Below are positions 25,397 to 36,065 of a DNA stretch of 64,000 nt, piece by piece; position 1 is the first letter of the stretch; every line of letters begins with the position of its first letter. The notes under the pieces are model-generated. The model was not told where the DNA came from, ran no database searches, and saw only the letters and a program-made list of their open reading frames with translations. Location: positions 1,054,001 to 1,118,000 of the forward strand of contig NZ_AP018052.1 in the NCBI RefSeq assembly GCF_002356355.1, in the 5' to 3' direction. The translations under genes were made by a program, and so were the position numbers. This DNA is from Thiohalobacter thiocyanaticus (GTDB lineage: Bacteria > Pseudomonadota > Gammaproteobacteria > Thiohalobacterales > Thiohalobacteraceae).

Positions 25397-25582
25397 TCAG
25401 CGGGCTTCGGTCCGGGTGGCGCCGCAGCGCACGCAGCGATAACGCGTGACCAGCCGCCCGCTGTCGACGTCGAAGGGCGTCCCCTTGACCGGCTCCCACT
25501 TGTGAAAGCCGCGTCGGCACAGGGTATTGCCCTTGTGTTTCTCGGCGGCCTTCGGGCGCTTGAACTGTACGATGTTGGACAT
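25397..25582 (-). CDS. Small zinc-ribbon protein
   Basis: A 61-residue basic protein with Cys pairs spaced as a treble zinc ribbon: LCRRGFHKWEP then YRCVRCGATR. The CxxGxHxW pattern recurs in small phage- and plasmid-borne zinc-ribbon proteins; function is unknown. The ATG at MSNIVQF is taken because the nine residues before it look like leader. It is divergent from mlaF and 39 bp upstream of caxA. Confidence 0.65.
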   Translation of the reverse strand: MSNIVQFKRPKAAEKHKGNTLCRRGFHKWEPVKGTPFDVDSGRLVTRYRCVRCGATRTEAR

Positions 25583-25670
25583 GCAACCATCCCGCGTAAT
25601 GGCGGTCAATCATACCTGAAGCGCAGTGCTCGGGGCAGCGGAGGCGACAGCGAGCGGCCGGCGTGGTAGA

Positions 25671-25698
25671 TTCGCCAGCGAATTTCTGCTGGTACAAT
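25671..25698 (+). promoter_or_regulatory. Promoter candidate for the mla-murA operon
   Basis: TTCGCC, a 16-bp spacer and TACAAT (5 of 6 matches to -10) lie 48 bp upstream of the GTG chosen for mlaF. This argues against the longer upstream start of that gene. Confidence 0.4.
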
Positions 25699-25745
25699 CC
25701 GCAATTGCGTCTGACTTGACGACATCAACAGGGCTGCCACAACCC

Positions 25746-26579
25746 GTGAGCGAAACACAAGAACAACAGCAGACAACCGCCGCCAGCCTGGTCGAGGTCC
25801 GCGGTCTGCGGTTTGCGCGCGGACGACGCTGGATCTTCGACGGTATCGATCTCGATATTCCGCGCGGCAGGGTCACCGCCATCATGGGACCCAGCGGGAC
25901 CGGCAAGACCACCCTGCTGCGGCTGATCGGCGGCCAGCTCAAGCCCCATGCCGGCAGCATCCGGGTCGACGGCCGGGAAGTCCCGAAGCTGGGGCACACC
26001 GCACTGTATGAGCTGCGCAAGCGTATGGGCATGCTGTTCCAGAGCGGGGCCCTGCTCACCGACATGTCGGTGTACGACAATGTCGCCTTCCCGCTGCGTG
26101 AGCATACCGCGCTGGATGAGCGGCTGATCCGCGACCTGGTGCTGATGAAGCTGCAGGCCGTGGGCCTGCGCGGTGCCCGCGAGCTGATGCCCAACGAACT
26201 CTCCGGCGGCATGGCCCGGCGCGTGGCCCTGGCCCGCGCCATTGCGCTGGATCCGATGATGATCATGTACGACGAACCCTTCACCGGCCAGGATCCCATT
26301 TCCATGGGCGCACTGGTGCAGCTGATCCGGCTGCTCAACGATGCCCTCGGTCTGACCTCGATCATCGTCTCCCATGACGTGCAGGAGACCGCCTCGATCG
26401 CCGATTACATCTATGTCGTCTCCGACGGCAAGGTGGTCGAGCACGGCCCGCCGGAGGCGCTCAACCGCTCCGACTCGCCCTGGGTGAACCAGTTCATGCG
26501 CGGCCTGCCCGACGGGCCGGTGCCCTTTCATTATCCGGGGCGCGACTACCTCGACGATCTGCTGGACGAGGCCGGCTGA
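25746..26579 (+). CDS. mlaF: MlaF, phospholipid transport ABC ATPase
   Basis: A 277-residue ABC ATPase of the Mla system, which moves phospholipids between outer and inner membrane to keep the outer leaflet asymmetric. Walker [10 protein letters not shown], signature [14 protein letters not shown] and Walker [15 protein letters not shown] are intact. The GTG start follows a promoter candidate; an earlier in-frame ATG at 25626 lies upstream of that promoter. mlaE begins 1 bp after the stop. Confidence 0.93.
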   Translation: MSETQEQQQTTAASLVEVRGLRFARGRRWIFDGIDLDIPRGRVTAIMGPSGTGKTTLLRLIGGQLKPHAGSIRVDGREVPKLGHTALYELRKRMGMLFQSGALLTDMSVYDNVAFPLREHTALDERLIRDLVLMKLQAVGLRGARELMPNELSGGMARRVALARAIALDPMMIMYDEPFTGQDPISMGALVQLIRLLNDALGLTSIIVSHDVQETASIADYIYVVSDGKVVEHGPPEALNRSDSPWVNQFMRGLPDGPVPFHYPGRDYLDDLLDEAG

Positions 26580-26580
26580 G

Positions 26581-27375
26581 GTGTTCACGCGACTGCTCGA
26601 TGCCCTGCAGCGGCTGGGCCGCGTCTGGCTGGACTTCTTCGGCCGGCTCGGCCGCGGCAACCTGTTCCTGCTGCATGTACTGGCCGGATTGCCCAGCCTG
26701 CTGCCGCGGCTGCGGCTGCTGGTCCAGCAGATCTACTCCGTCGGCGTGCTGTCGCTGCTGATCATCCTGGTCTCGGGGCTGTTCGTGGGCATGGTGCTGG
26801 GACTGCAGGGCTACCGTACCCTGGTGGATTACGGCGCCGAGGAATCGCTCGGGGTGATGGTGGCCCTGTCGCTGGTGCGCGAACTGGGGCCGGTGGTCAC
26901 GGCGCTGCTGTTCGCCGGCCGCGCCGGTTCGGCGCTCACCGCCGAGATCGGCCTGATGAAGGCCACCGAGCAGCTCTCCGGCATGGAGATGATGGCGGTG
27001 GATCCGGTCAAGCGCGTGATCGCGCCGCGCTTCCTGGCCGGCTTCATCTCCATGCCGCTGCTGGCCGCCATCTTCAGCGCGGTGGGCGTCTACGGCGGCT
27101 ATCTGGTCGGGGTGAACCTGCTGGGGGTGGATGAAGGCGCCTTCTGGTCGCAGATGCAGTCGGCCGTGGAGTTGGAGAAGGATATCTACAACGGCGTCAT
27201 CAAGAGCATCGTGTTCGGCTTCGTGGTGACCTGGATCGCGGTGTTCGAAGGCTATGATACGGTACCCACCTCGGAGGGGGTGAGCCGGGCCACCACCCGC
27301 ACGGTGGTGCACTCGGCGCTGGCGGTGCTGGGGCTGGATTTTGTTCTCACGGCATTGATGTTCGGGGAAGTCTGA
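26581..27375 (+). CDS. mlaE: MlaE, phospholipid transport permease
   Basis: A 264-residue integral membrane permease of the MlaE/YrbE family with five or six helices and the signature blocks [20 protein letters not shown] and [18 protein letters not shown]. It forms the membrane core with MlaF, MlaD and MlaB. GTG start. mlaD follows after 1 bp. Confidence 0.95.
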   Translation: MFTRLLDALQRLGRVWLDFFGRLGRGNLFLLHVLAGLPSLLPRLRLLVQQIYSVGVLSLLIILVSGLFVGMVLGLQGYRTLVDYGAEESLGVMVALSLVRELGPVVTALLFAGRAGSALTAEIGLMKATEQLSGMEMMAVDPVKRVIAPRFLAGFISMPLLAAIFSAVGVYGGYLVGVNLLGVDEGAFWSQMQSAVELEKDIYNGVIKSIVFGFVVTWIAVFEGYDTVPTSEGVSRATTRTVVHSALAVLGLDFVLTALMFGEV

Positions 27376-27376
27376 T

Positions 27377-27853
27377 ATGGATCGTACACGTGTGCTGGAA
27401 ATCTGGGTCGGCCTGTTCGTGGCCCTGGGCCTGGCGGCCCTGTTCATGCTGGCCATGCAGGTCAGCAACCTCAGTACCCTGGGCCAGGGCAACGGCACCT
27501 ATACCCTGGAGGCCCGGTTCGACAATGTCGGCGGACTGAAGGTGCGCGCGCCGGTCTCGGTGGCCGGGGTGCGGGTGGGCCGGGTCACCGGCATCGAGTA
27601 CGACACCACCAGCTTCGAGGCGGTGGTCCAGCTGGCCATCGATGAGAACTACGCCGAGTTCCCCGACGATACCTCGGCCCAGATCTTCACCGCCGGCCTG
27701 CTGGGCGAGCAGTACGTGGCGCTCGAGCCCGGCGGGGCGATGGAGGTGCTGGAGGACGGTGACGAGATCCGCCTGACCCAGTCGGCGCTGGTGCTGGAGC
27801 AGATCATCGGCCAGTTCCTCTACAGCCAGGCCAGCGGAGGCGCTGAGAAGTGA
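27377..27853 (+). CDS. mlaD: MlaD, MCE-domain phospholipid-binding protein
   Basis: A 158-residue MCE protein: one N-terminal membrane helix (IWVGLFVALGLAALFMLAMQ), then a periplasmic MCE domain (YTLEARFDNVGGLKVRAPVSVAGVRVGRVTGI) and a short hydrophobic tail. It forms the hexameric ring through which lipids pass. Its stop overlaps the GTG start of the STAS gene (GTGA), so mlaC, which normally sits here, is absent from the locus. Confidence 0.95.
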   Translation: MDRTRVLEIWVGLFVALGLAALFMLAMQVSNLSTLGQGNGTYTLEARFDNVGGLKVRAPVSVAGVRVGRVTGIEYDTTSFEAVVQLAIDENYAEFPDDTSAQIFTAGLLGEQYVALEPGGAMEVLEDGDEIRLTQSALVLEQIIGQFLYSQASGGAEK

Positions 27854-28155
27854 GTCAGGCGCGCATCCGTCCCGAGGGCGACGCCCGGCTGCGGGTGGAG
27901 GGCGATCTGAGCTTTTACTCCGTGCCGGCGCTGCAGCAACAGGCCGCGCCGCTGTTCGCCTCGGCCGGCACACTGGATGTGGATCTGAGCGGGGTGGAGC
28001 GGGCCGACAGCGCCGGCCTGGCCCTGCTCATCGAGTGGATGCGCGAGGCCAGGCGGCTGGACAAGGCACTGCGCCTGCTCAACATGCCGGCCCAGATGCT
28101 GGACATCGCCCGGGTCAGCAGCCTGGACGAGATCCTGCCGCTGGCGCGGGACTGA
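27850..28155 (+). CDS. mlaB: MlaB, STAS-domain protein
   Basis: A 101-residue STAS-domain protein. The anti-sigma-antagonist-like loop reads VDLSGVERADSAGLALLIEW, with the conserved DSAGL. In the Mla complex MlaB binds MlaF and is needed for ATPase activity. The gene overlaps mlaD by 4 bp without mlaC between them. Confidence 0.9.
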   Translation: MSQARIRPEGDARLRVEGDLSFYSVPALQQQAAPLFASAGTLDVDLSGVERADSAGLALLIEWMREARRLDKALRLLNMPAQMLDIARVSSLDEILPLARD

Positions 28156-28243
28156 ACCGGCCGGGGATCCCCGGTGCCATTACCTTCACCTTCAAAAGCC
28201 GTTATCATGGCCCGCCTTGTACCAGCAAAGCGGAGCCAACGTC

Positions 28244-28489
28244 ATGCAAGCCGAGGAAGTCAAACAATTGATCGAAAAGGGCCTGCCGGATGCCGAGGTT
28301 ATTGTCACCGGTGACGGTGACCACTTCGAGGCGACCGTGATCAGCCCCGGTTTCGCCGACCTGAACATGGTCAAGCAGCACCAGGCCGTCTACAAAACCC
28401 TGGGCGACGGCTTCCAGGGCGCGATCCATGCCCTGGCGCTGAAGACCTACACCCCCGAGCAGTGGGCCGAGAAGCAGTCAGCGCAGTAA
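28244..28489 (+). CDS. ibaG: BolA-family protein IbaG
   Basis: An 81-residue BolA-like protein (PDAEVIVTGDGDHFEATVIS, HQAVYKTLGD, IHALALKTYTPEQW). IbaG-type proteins bind [2Fe-2S] with monothiol glutaredoxins and respond to acid stress. The ATG at MQAEEVK has GGAG upstream. It lies between mlaB and murA (6 bp), the standard order in gammaproteobacteria. Confidence 0.92.
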   Translation: MQAEEVKQLIEKGLPDAEVIVTGDGDHFEATVISPGFADLNMVKQHQAVYKTLGDGFQGAIHALALKTYTPEQWAEKQSAQ

Positions 28490-29802
<1,313 letters not shown>

Positions 29803-29843
29803 GGAATCAGCCCGATCCATATAGTGAAACAGAGTCTGACGCA

Positions 29844-30485
29844 ATGACCGAACCACTGACCATCGCCGTCTCCAAGGGCCGCATCTTCAAGGATTCGCTG
29901 CCGCTGCTGGCGCATGCCGGCATCGAACTGATCGACGATCCGGAGACCAGCCGCAAGCTGATCCTCGATACCACCCGGCCCGAGGTCAAGATCGTCATCA
30001 TCCGCACCATCGACGTGCCGACCTACGTCCAGTACGGCGCCGCGGACCTGGGTATTGCCGGCAAGGACATCCTGCTCGAACACGGCGGCCAGGGGCTGTA
30101 CGAGCCGCTGGATCTGAGGATCGCCCGCTGCCGGCTCATGGTGGCGGGCCGGCCGGGCGGCGACCAGACCACCGGCCGCCTGCGCATCGCCACCAAGTAC
30201 GTGCAGAGCGCGCGCAACCACTATGCCAGCAAGGGCCGGCAGGTGGAGGTGATCAAGCTCTACGGCTCCATGGAACTGGCGCCGCTGGTCGGGCTGTCGG
30301 ACCTGATCGTGGACCTGGTCGATACCGGCAATACCCTCAAGGCCAACGGACTGGTCCCGCTGGAGCATATCGCCGACATCAGTTCCCGCCTGGTGGTGAA
30401 CAAGGCGGCGATGAAGATGAAGCACGCCGCCGTCAACGACTTCATCGGACTGATGCGCGAGGCCGTGGAACAACGCAACAGCTGA
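29844..30485 (+). CDS. hisG: HisG, ATP phosphoribosyltransferase (short form)
   Basis: A 213-residue HisG lacking the C-terminal regulatory domain of the long form (about 300 aa). It catalyses the first step of histidine synthesis and needs HisZ as regulatory partner; hisZ is not in the window. Motifs ISKGRIF-like start (AVSKGRIF), [20 protein letters not shown] and [18 protein letters not shown] are present. It lies 88 bp after murA, and a repeat separates it from hisD. Confidence 0.95.
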   Translation: MTEPLTIAVSKGRIFKDSLPLLAHAGIELIDDPETSRKLILDTTRPEVKIVIIRTIDVPTYVQYGAADLGIAGKDILLEHGGQGLYEPLDLRIARCRLMVAGRPGGDQTTGRLRIATKYVQSARNHYASKGRQVEVIKLYGSMELAPLVGLSDLIVDLVDTGNTLKANGLVPLEHIADISSRLVVNKAAMKMKHAAVNDFIGLMREAVEQRNS

Positions 30486-30495
30486 GGGTCATTCC

Positions 30496-30633
30496 CGTCA
30501 TTGCGATGCCCTGACCCGAAGGGTAGGGTAGCCATGATGAAGCCCGAAGGGGTTCTATGGCGCGCAGCGACGTGGCAATCTCCAACCGGTTGATTCTGCA
30601 TTACGAGATTGCCACGCTTTGCTCGCAATGACG
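30496..30633. repeat. CATTGCGAG palindromic repeat, copy 3
   Basis: CGTCATTGCGATGCC at the left and GCTCGCAATGACG at the right enclose GTGGCAATCTCCAACCG and GAGATTGCCACG, nearly identical to the inner part of copy 1. It lies between hisG and hisD, which are usually adjacent. Confidence 0.85.
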
Positions 30634-30681
30634 GGTATTTTGTAATTAATCAGAGGTTCCCTAACTTTCGAGTCAACCGCT

Positions 30682-31983
30682 ATGGTCGAGATCAAGCAGC
30701 TTTCCACGCAGGACGCCGACTTCTGGCCGCAGCTCGATGCCCTGCTGGCCTGGGAAGGCGTGTCCGACGACGCGGTCAACACCACCGTGCGCGGGATCCT
30801 GCGGGATGTGCGTCAGCGCGGTGATGCCGCCCTGGTCGAGTACACCAACCGCTTCGACCGCATGCAGGCCGCGGGCATGGCCGAACTGGAACTGCCCTCC
30901 GACGCGCTGCAGGCCGCGCTCGAGCGCATCCCCGCCGAGCGCCGCGCCGCGCTGGAGACGGCGGCCGGGCGCATCCGCGCCTATGCCGAACATCAGAAGC
31001 TGGAATCCTGGTCCTATACCGAGGCCGACGGCACCGTGCTGGGCCAGAAGGTCACGCCCATGGACCGGGTCGGGTTGTATGTGCCCGGCGGCAAGGCGGC
31101 CTATCCCTCCTCGGTGCTGATGAATGCGATTCCGGCCAAGGTCGCCGGCGTGCGCGAACTGATCATGGTGGTGCCGACACCGGCCGGCGAGCGCAACGAC
31201 CTGGTGCTGGCCGCCGCCGCCATCGCCGGGGTGGACCGGGTGTTCACCCTGGGCGGCGCCCAGGCCGTGGCTGCGCTGGCCTTCGGGACCGAGACGGTGC
31301 CGCAGGTGGACAAGATCGTCGGCCCGGGCAATATCTATGTCGCCACCGCCAAGGGCATGGTGTTCGGCGCGGTCGGCATCGACATGATCGCCGGCCCCTC
31401 CGAGATCCTGGTCATCTGCGACGGCCAGACCGATCCCGACTGGATCGCCATGGATCTGTTCTCCCAGGCCGAGCATGACGAGGACGCGCAGGCCATCCTC
31501 ATCAGCCCGGACGCGGACTTTCTGGAACGGGTGCGCGAGAGTATCGCGAAACTGCTGCCGGAGATGGGCCGCGCCGACATCATCCGCACCTCGCTGGGCA
31601 GCCGCGGGGCATTGATCCAGGTCCGGGACCTGGACGAAGCCGCACGAGTGGCCGATTACATCGCCCCCGAGCATCTGGAGTTGTCGGTGGCGGATCCGCA
31701 GGCGCTGGCGGAGAACATCCACCATGCCGGGGCCATCTTCATGGGCCGTTACACAGCCGAGGCCCTGGGCGACTACTGCGCCGGGCCCAACCATGTGCTG
31801 CCGACCTCGCGCACGGCGCGCTTTTCCTCGCCGCTGGGGGTGTACGACTTCCAGAAGCGCTCCAGCATCATCTACTGTTCGGCCGAGGGGGCCTCGGCGC
31901 TGGGGCAGACCGCGGCCGAACTGGCCGCCGGCGAGGGACTGAGCGCCCATGCCCGCTCGGCCGCGTACCGGGTGAAGAAGTAG
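30682..31983 (+). CDS. hisD: HisD, histidinol dehydrogenase
   Basis: A 433-residue Zn-dependent NAD+ enzyme making histidine from histidinol. Signature region [17 protein letters not shown], active-site APEHLEL and GPNHVLPTS blocks are intact. The nearest upstream ATG follows 48 bp after the repeat. hisC follows by 11 bp. Confidence 0.96.
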   Translation: MVEIKQLSTQDADFWPQLDALLAWEGVSDDAVNTTVRGILRDVRQRGDAALVEYTNRFDRMQAAGMAELELPSDALQAALERIPAERRAALETAAGRIRAYAEHQKLESWSYTEADGTVLGQKVTPMDRVGLYVPGGKAAYPSSVLMNAIPAKVAGVRELIMVVPTPAGERNDLVLAAAAIAGVDRVFTLGGAQAVAALAFGTETVPQVDKIVGPGNIYVATAKGMVFGAVGIDMIAGPSEILVICDGQTDPDWIAMDLFSQAEHDEDAQAILISPDADFLERVRESIAKLLPEMGRADIIRTSLGSRGALIQVRDLDEAARVADYIAPEHLELSVADPQALAENIHHAGAIFMGRYTAEALGDYCAGPNHVLPTSRTARFSSPLGVYDFQKRSSIIYCSAEGASALGQTAAELAAGEGLSAHARSAAYRVKK

Positions 31984-31994
31984 CGGACCGGCGT

Positions 31995-33086
31995 ATGAGC
32001 GAGGAGCTTTCACAACAGGTTGAGCGGCTCATCCGCCCCGGGATCCGGGCGCTGTCCGCCTATCACGTGCCGGATCCGGGCAACTGCATCAAACTGGACG
32101 CGATGGAAAACCCCTATCCCTGGCCGCCGGAGATGATCGGTGCCTGGCTGGAACGGCTGCGCCACGTCAGTCTCAACCGCTACCCCGATCCGGCCGCCGC
32201 CAGCCTCAGACAGCGCCTGCTGGCCGAGATGGAGGTGCCTGCGGGCATGGACCTGCTGCTGGGCAACGGCTCCGATGAACTGATCCAGATGCTGGCGCTG
32301 GCCGTTGCCGGCCCCGACCGGGTCGTCATGGCGCCGGAGCCGACCTTCGTGATGTACCGCATGATCGCCGAGGTGGCGGGCCTGCGTTTCGCCGGCGTGC
32401 CGCTGCAGGCGGATTTCTCACTCGATACCCCGGCCATGTTGAGCGCAATCGAGGCGCAGCAGCCGGCGCTGGTGTTCCTGGCCTATCCCAACAATCCCAC
32501 CGGCAACCTGTTCGCCGCCGGGGATATCCACCGTATCATCCAGGCCGCCCCGGGGCTGGTGGTGCTGGACGAGGCCTACGCCGCCTTCGCCAGCGACAGC
32601 TTCATGGCCGCGCTGGCCGATTATGACAACCTGCTGGTGATGCGTACCGTCTCCAAGATGGGGCTGGCCGGTCTGCGTCTGGGGCTGCTGGCCGGACGCG
32701 CCGAATGGCTGGGCGAGATCGACAAGACCCGACTGCCCTACAACATCAATGTCCTGACCCAGGCCAGTGCCGAATTCGCCCTCGATCACCGCCAGGTACT
32801 GGACGAGCAGACCGGGCAGATCCGCGCCGACCGCGCACAGCTGCATGACGCCCTGGCCGCCATGCCCAGCCTGACGATCTATCCCTCGGAGGCCAACTTC
32901 ATCCTGTTCCGCACCGCCGCCGGCGAGGCCGACGCCATCTTCGCCGGTCTGCGCGAGCGCAACATCCTGATCAAGAACCTCAGTCACGCCGGCGGCATGC
33001 TCAGCGACTGCCTGCGGGTGACGGTGGGCACGCCGGAGGAGAACGCCGCCTTCATCGCGGCGATGCAGGAGATTCTGGATCTGTAG
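31995..33086 (+). CDS. hisC: HisC, histidinol-phosphate aminotransferase
   Basis: A 363-residue fold-type I PLP aminotransferase. The conserved FLAYPNNPTGNLF loop, VLDEAYAAF and the PLP lysine in RTVSKMGLAGLRLG are present. It converts imidazole-acetol phosphate to histidinol phosphate. The G-D-C group is separate from the rest of the his operon. The stop codon TAG is immediately followed by a GGTCAGGGATCAGGAATC repeat. Confidence 0.95.
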   Translation: MSEELSQQVERLIRPGIRALSAYHVPDPGNCIKLDAMENPYPWPPEMIGAWLERLRHVSLNRYPDPAAASLRQRLLAEMEVPAGMDLLLGNGSDELIQMLALAVAGPDRVVMAPEPTFVMYRMIAEVAGLRFAGVPLQADFSLDTPAMLSAIEAQQPALVFLAYPNNPTGNLFAAGDIHRIIQAAPGLVVLDEAYAAFASDSFMAALADYDNLLVMRTVSKMGLAGLRLGLLAGRAEWLGEIDKTRLPYNINVLTQASAEFALDHRQVLDEQTGQIRADRAQLHDALAAMPSLTIYPSEANFILFRTAAGEADAIFAGLRERNILIKNLSHAGGMLSDCLRVTVGTPEENAAFIAAMQEILDL

Positions 33087-33132
33087 GGTCAGGGATCAGG
33101 AATCCGGAATGTATGGTACTTGCTTCGGCTCC

Positions 33133-33159
33133 GTCATCCCCGCGAAGGCGGGGATCCAG
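33133..33159. repeat. dRS3-like palindromic repeat at hisC/DUF3108 junction
   Basis: GTCATCCCCGCG-AAGG-CGGGGATCC: an inverted repeat with CCCCGC/GCGGGG arms, a relative of the Neisseria dRS3 element ATTCCC(N8)GGGAAT. It lies between convergent genes. Confidence 0.75.
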
Positions 33160-33174
33160 TGTACACAGACCTGA

Positions 33175-33972
33175 CTAGGGCTCTTTAGCCTTATCCTGCC
33201 CCCTGACCCCTGATTCCTGTTCATCCGGCAACAGATCCCGCGTCAGCAGCCGACTCAGATATTCCGTCCCATCCTCCTGGTCGATCTGTTTGATCTGCAC
33301 CGGCAGGTAATCCAGTTCGGGCGCGACCCACAGGTAGGTGGTACGGTCCTGGTCTGCGCGCAATCGTTCCAGTTTCAGCGTATGGAATCTGCCCGCCGGC
33401 GTGTGCAGCCCTTCCTGCCTGCGCAGCTGGTAGCGGAAGGTCTTCAGATGGCCGCCGTCGGCGATGGCATACTCCAGTTCCCGCTTGCCCCGCTGCAGAT
33501 CCAGCAGCAGCGCAAGCTGTACCACCAACTTGTCCAGGGCGCCGTCGGGCACCTCCATCCGCCAGCCTTCCCCCTGCACCTCATTGACCACCTGATTCGC
33601 TTCCCAGTCGAAGCTGATGCGGACATGCCGTTCGTGGTCGCGGCGATGATGATGGTATTCGTATTCCCGCGGCCGGATGCCTCCCCGATCATAGCTGAAG
33701 CGACTCAGTTCGCGCAGCGAATCGTCGCGCAGAAAGGCCGCGATCCCGATGGAATCGGTCTTGGCGCTGTAGCGATAGCCGCTGTCGGGGTCTGCCACCA
33801 GCGTGATTTCCTGGTGGCCGATGGCGATGCCGTTGACATAGAGCCGATACAGGGCGGTGAAGGCGGGGTAGGGCAGTTCATCCGCGGTCGCGGTCGGCGG
33901 GAGCAGCAGCGCAAGCCACAACCACAGCGGCAGGCAGGCACGGGAAAGGCTGTGACGTGGACGCGGCTTCAT
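33175..33972 (-). CDS. DUF3108 periplasmic protein
   Basis: A 265-residue secreted protein with a Leu-rich signal peptide (about 9-31, ending TATA) and a DUF3108 domain (ALYRLYVNGIAIGHQEITL, KLERLRADQDRTTYLWVAPELDYLPVQI). The family has an all-beta fold and unknown function; members often lie next to purN/purM, as here. The last 15 residues or so (EQESGVRGQDKAKEP) are encoded by a copy of a GGAATCAGGGGTCAGGG repeat rather than by the conserved domain. Confidence 0.88.
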   Translation of the reverse strand: MKPRPRHSLSRACLPLWLWLALLLPPTATADELPYPAFTALYRLYVNGIAIGHQEITLVADPDSGYRYSAKTDSIGIAAFLRDDSLRELSRFSYDRGGIRPREYEYHHHRRDHERHVRISFDWEANQVVNEVQGEGWRMEVPDGALDKLVVQLALLLDLQRGKRELEYAIADGGHLKTFRYQLRRQEGLHTPAGRFHTLKLERLRADQDRTTYLWVAPELDYLPVQIKQIDQEDGTEYLSRLLTRDLLPDEQESGVRGQDKAKEP

Positions 33973-34079
33973 TCGCCTGAGTGTATGCGGCCCGTCGGGT
34001 TTTGTCAGGTTGCGCTCGGGGCGGGCTCAAGAGCGCCACGGAAAGCACGGAAAAATGATGATTCGATGTGGATAAACCG

Positions 34080-34116
34080 CAGGTCGGATCAGCCCGCAGG
34101 GTGTAATCCGACATTG
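34080..34116. repeat. GGTCGGGTT palindromic repeat, copy 3 (half)
   Basis: GCAGGTCGGATCAGCCC followed by GTGTAATCCGAC: arms GTCGGAT and ATCCGAC. It is a shortened member nested in the composite element. Confidence 0.7.
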
Positions 34117-34137
34117 ATGCCGGACCACCTGTTGGGA

Positions 34138-34215
34138 CGTCATCCCCGCGAAGGCGGGGATCCAGCGCCTTTCTGCCCGCCCCGTTCCGGATTCCCGCCT
34201 CCGTGGGAATGACGG
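34138..34215. repeat. dRS3-like palindrome pair
   Basis: CGTCATCCCCGCGAAGGCG at the left is mirrored at the right end by CCGTGGGAATGACGG, with GGGGATCC and GGATTCCC internal arms. The whole forms one 78-bp imperfect palindrome. Confidence 0.75.
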
Positions 34216-34240
34216 GATGGCTGAAACCCGATTCAGATTT

Positions 34241-34274
34241 GCAGGTCGGGTTGACGCAGCGTAACCCGACCTGC
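34241..34274. repeat. GGTCGGGTT palindromic repeat, copy 4
   Basis: A perfect 12-bp inverted repeat GCAGGTCGGGTT / AACCCGACCTGC with a 10-nt loop, followed about 10 bp later by a run of T residues. On the plus strand it has the shape of a terminator. Confidence 0.8.
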
Positions 34275-34343
34275 GTTCCCGGCATTTTTTTAGTCCGTGC
34301 TTTCCGTGTATTCCGTGGCGCTCTTTGGTTCTGGCCGATATGC

Positions 34344-35000
34344 CTATGGCTGCAGCTGCACCGGTTCGGTCAGCGGCCGGCCGTCCAGGTGCACCTGTTC
34401 GTCGTCGAAGTCGATCCTGCCTGCGGCGAACCAGCGGATGGCCTCGGGGTAGAGGCGATGCTCCTGTTCCAGTACCCGGGCAGCGAGGGTGTCGGGATCG
34501 TCGCCGGGATGCACCGGCACCCGCGCCTGGATCAGCACCGGTCCGCCGTCGAGTTCCTCGGTGACCAGGTGCACGCTGGCGCCGTGTTCCGCATCGCCTT
34601 CCTCCAGCGCCCGGGCATGGGTGTTCAGCCCGCGGTGGCGCGGCAGCAGGGAGGGGTGGATGTTGAGCAGCCGCCGGGCGTAATGGCGGACGAAGGCCGG
34701 GGTCAGGATGCGCATGAAGCCGGCCAGCACCACCAGTCCGGGGGCATAGCCGTCGATCAACTCGATCAGGGCGCGGTCATAGGCTTCGCGGTCGGCGAAG
34801 CCCTTGTGGGACAGCACCTGCGTTTCGATCCCGGCCTGGCGGGCGCGCTCCAGACCATAGGCGCCGGGGACATTGCTGATCACAGCGCGGATTTCGATCG
34901 GCAGGGTGCCGCCGGCGGCCTGGTCGAGGATGGCCTGCAGGTTGCTGCCACGGCCGGAAATCAGAATGACCACAGGCAGCTTGTCGGTCCGGACAGGCAT
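34344..35000 (-). CDS. purN: PurN, phosphoribosylglycinamide formyltransferase
   Basis: A 218-residue formyltetrahydrofolate-dependent enzyme of purine synthesis. The start VVILISGRGSNLQAILD, the folate-binding GFMRILTPAFV, the active-site NIHPSLLPRHRGLNTH and the Asp in LVTEELDGGPVL are all present. It follows purM by 15 bp on the same strand, the usual purMN operon. Confidence 0.96.
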   Translation of the reverse strand: MPVRTDKLPVVILISGRGSNLQAILDQAAGGTLPIEIRAVISNVPGAYGLERARQAGIETQVLSHKGFADREAYDRALIELIDGYAPGLVVLAGFMRILTPAFVRHYARRLLNIHPSLLPRHRGLNTHARALEEGDAEHGASVHLVTEELDGGPVLIQARVPVHPGDDPDTLAARVLEQEHRLYPEAIRWFAAGRIDFDDEQVHLDGRPLTEPVQLQP

Positions 35001-35015
35001 GGGGATACGACCGGC

Positions 35016-36065
35016 TCAGCGGCTGAATTCGACCGCGGCCGCGCCCTCGCCGGCGACGATCCCGCCCAGGCGCCAGGCCTGTTCGCCCGTCCCGGCCAGC
35101 AGCGTCAATGCGGTGTCGACCTGGTCAGCGGGGACGACGAGCACCATGCCTACACCGCAATTGAAGGTGCGGTACATCTCGGCCTCGGCCACGTTGCCGC
35201 CGTCCTGCAGCCAGTGGAATACCTCTGGCCAGTCCCAGCTGCCGGCATCCAGCACGGCCCGGCAGCCGGCCGGCAGCACCCGCGGCAGATTCTCCGGCAG
35301 GCCGCCGCCGGTGATGTGCGCCAGGGCCTTCACCTGCACCTGTTCCAGCAGGGCCAGAAGGGATTTGACATAGATGCGGGTCGGAGCAAGCAGGGCCTCG
35401 CCCAGGGTGCCGGCACCCAGCGGCTGCGTCAGGTCGGCGCCGGTGCGTTCGAGGATGCGGCGGATGAGCGAATAGCCGTTGGAGTGCGGGCCGCTGGCCC
35501 CCAGTGCCAGCAGCGCGTCGCCCGGCTGGACGGTCTCGCCGGTGATGATGCGATCCTTCTCCACGATACCGACCGCAAAGCCGGCCAGATCATAGTCGCC
35601 CTCAGTGTACATGCCGGGCATCTCGGCGGTTTCGCCGCCGATCAGGGCCGCCCCGGCCTGGCGGCAGCCCTCGGCGATGCCCGCCACCACGGTTGCGCCG
35701 GTATCGACATCCAGATGGCCGGTGGCGTAATAGTCGAGAAAGAACAGCGGCTCGGCCCCGGTGACCACGATGTCATTGACGCACATGGCCACCAGGTCGA
35801 TGCCGATGCCGTCATGCCGGTTGGTCTGGATGGCCAGCTTGAGCTTGGTGCCTACGCCGTCGGTGCCGGAGACCAGCACCGGGTTGCGGTACCTGTCCCA
35901 GGGCAGTTCGAACAGGCCGCCGAAACCGCCGAGCCCGCCGAGCACGCCCTCGCGGTGGGTGGCCCTGACGGCGGGCTTGATGCGTTCGACCAGGGCGTTG
36001 CCGGCGTCGATGTCCACGCCCGCGTCCTTGTAGCTGAGCGGGCCTTCGGGGGAACGGGAACTCAC
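35016..36065 (-). CDS. purM: PurM, AIR synthetase
   Basis: A 349-residue enzyme closing the imidazole ring to 5-aminoimidazole ribotide. Conserved [40 protein letters not shown] and [12 protein letters not shown] blocks are intact. A GTG start gives the standard N-terminus. A run of nine G residues (36103-36111 on the plus strand) lies about 40 bp upstream, in the divergent region shared with the DUF2066 gene. Confidence 0.95.
   Translation of the reverse strand: MSSRSPEGPLSYKDAGVDIDAGNALVERIKPAVRATHREGVLGGLGGFGGLFELPWDRYRNPVLVSGTDGVGTKLKLAIQTNRHDGIGIDLVAMCVNDIVVTGAEPLFFLDYYATGHLDVDTGATVVAGIAEGCRQAGAALIGGETAEMPGMYTEGDYDLAGFAVGIVEKDRIITGETVQPGDALLALGASGPHSNGYSLIRRILERTGADLTQPLGAGTLGEALLAPTRIYVKSLLALLEQVQVKALAHITGGGLPENLPRVLPAGCRAVLDAGSWDWPEVFHWLQDGGNVAEAEMYRTFNCGVGMVLVVPADQVDTALTLLAGTGEQAWRLGGIVAGEGAAAVEFSR

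Larger units (their letters stand above)
34029..34325. repeat. Composite nested repeat between the DUF3108 gene and purN
   Basis: This fills most of the 371-bp gene-free stretch 33973-34343. A perfect 15-bp inverted pair (AAGAGCGCCACGGAA at 34029-34043, TTCCGTGGCGCTCTT at 34311-34325), extended inward by AGCACGGA / TCCGTGCT, encloses three further palindromes: a GGTCGGATC copy (34080-34116), a dRS3-like pair (34138-34215) and a perfect GCAGGTCGGGTT/AACCCGACCTGC hairpin (34241-34274). No reading frame inside looks like a gene. Confidence 0.8.
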
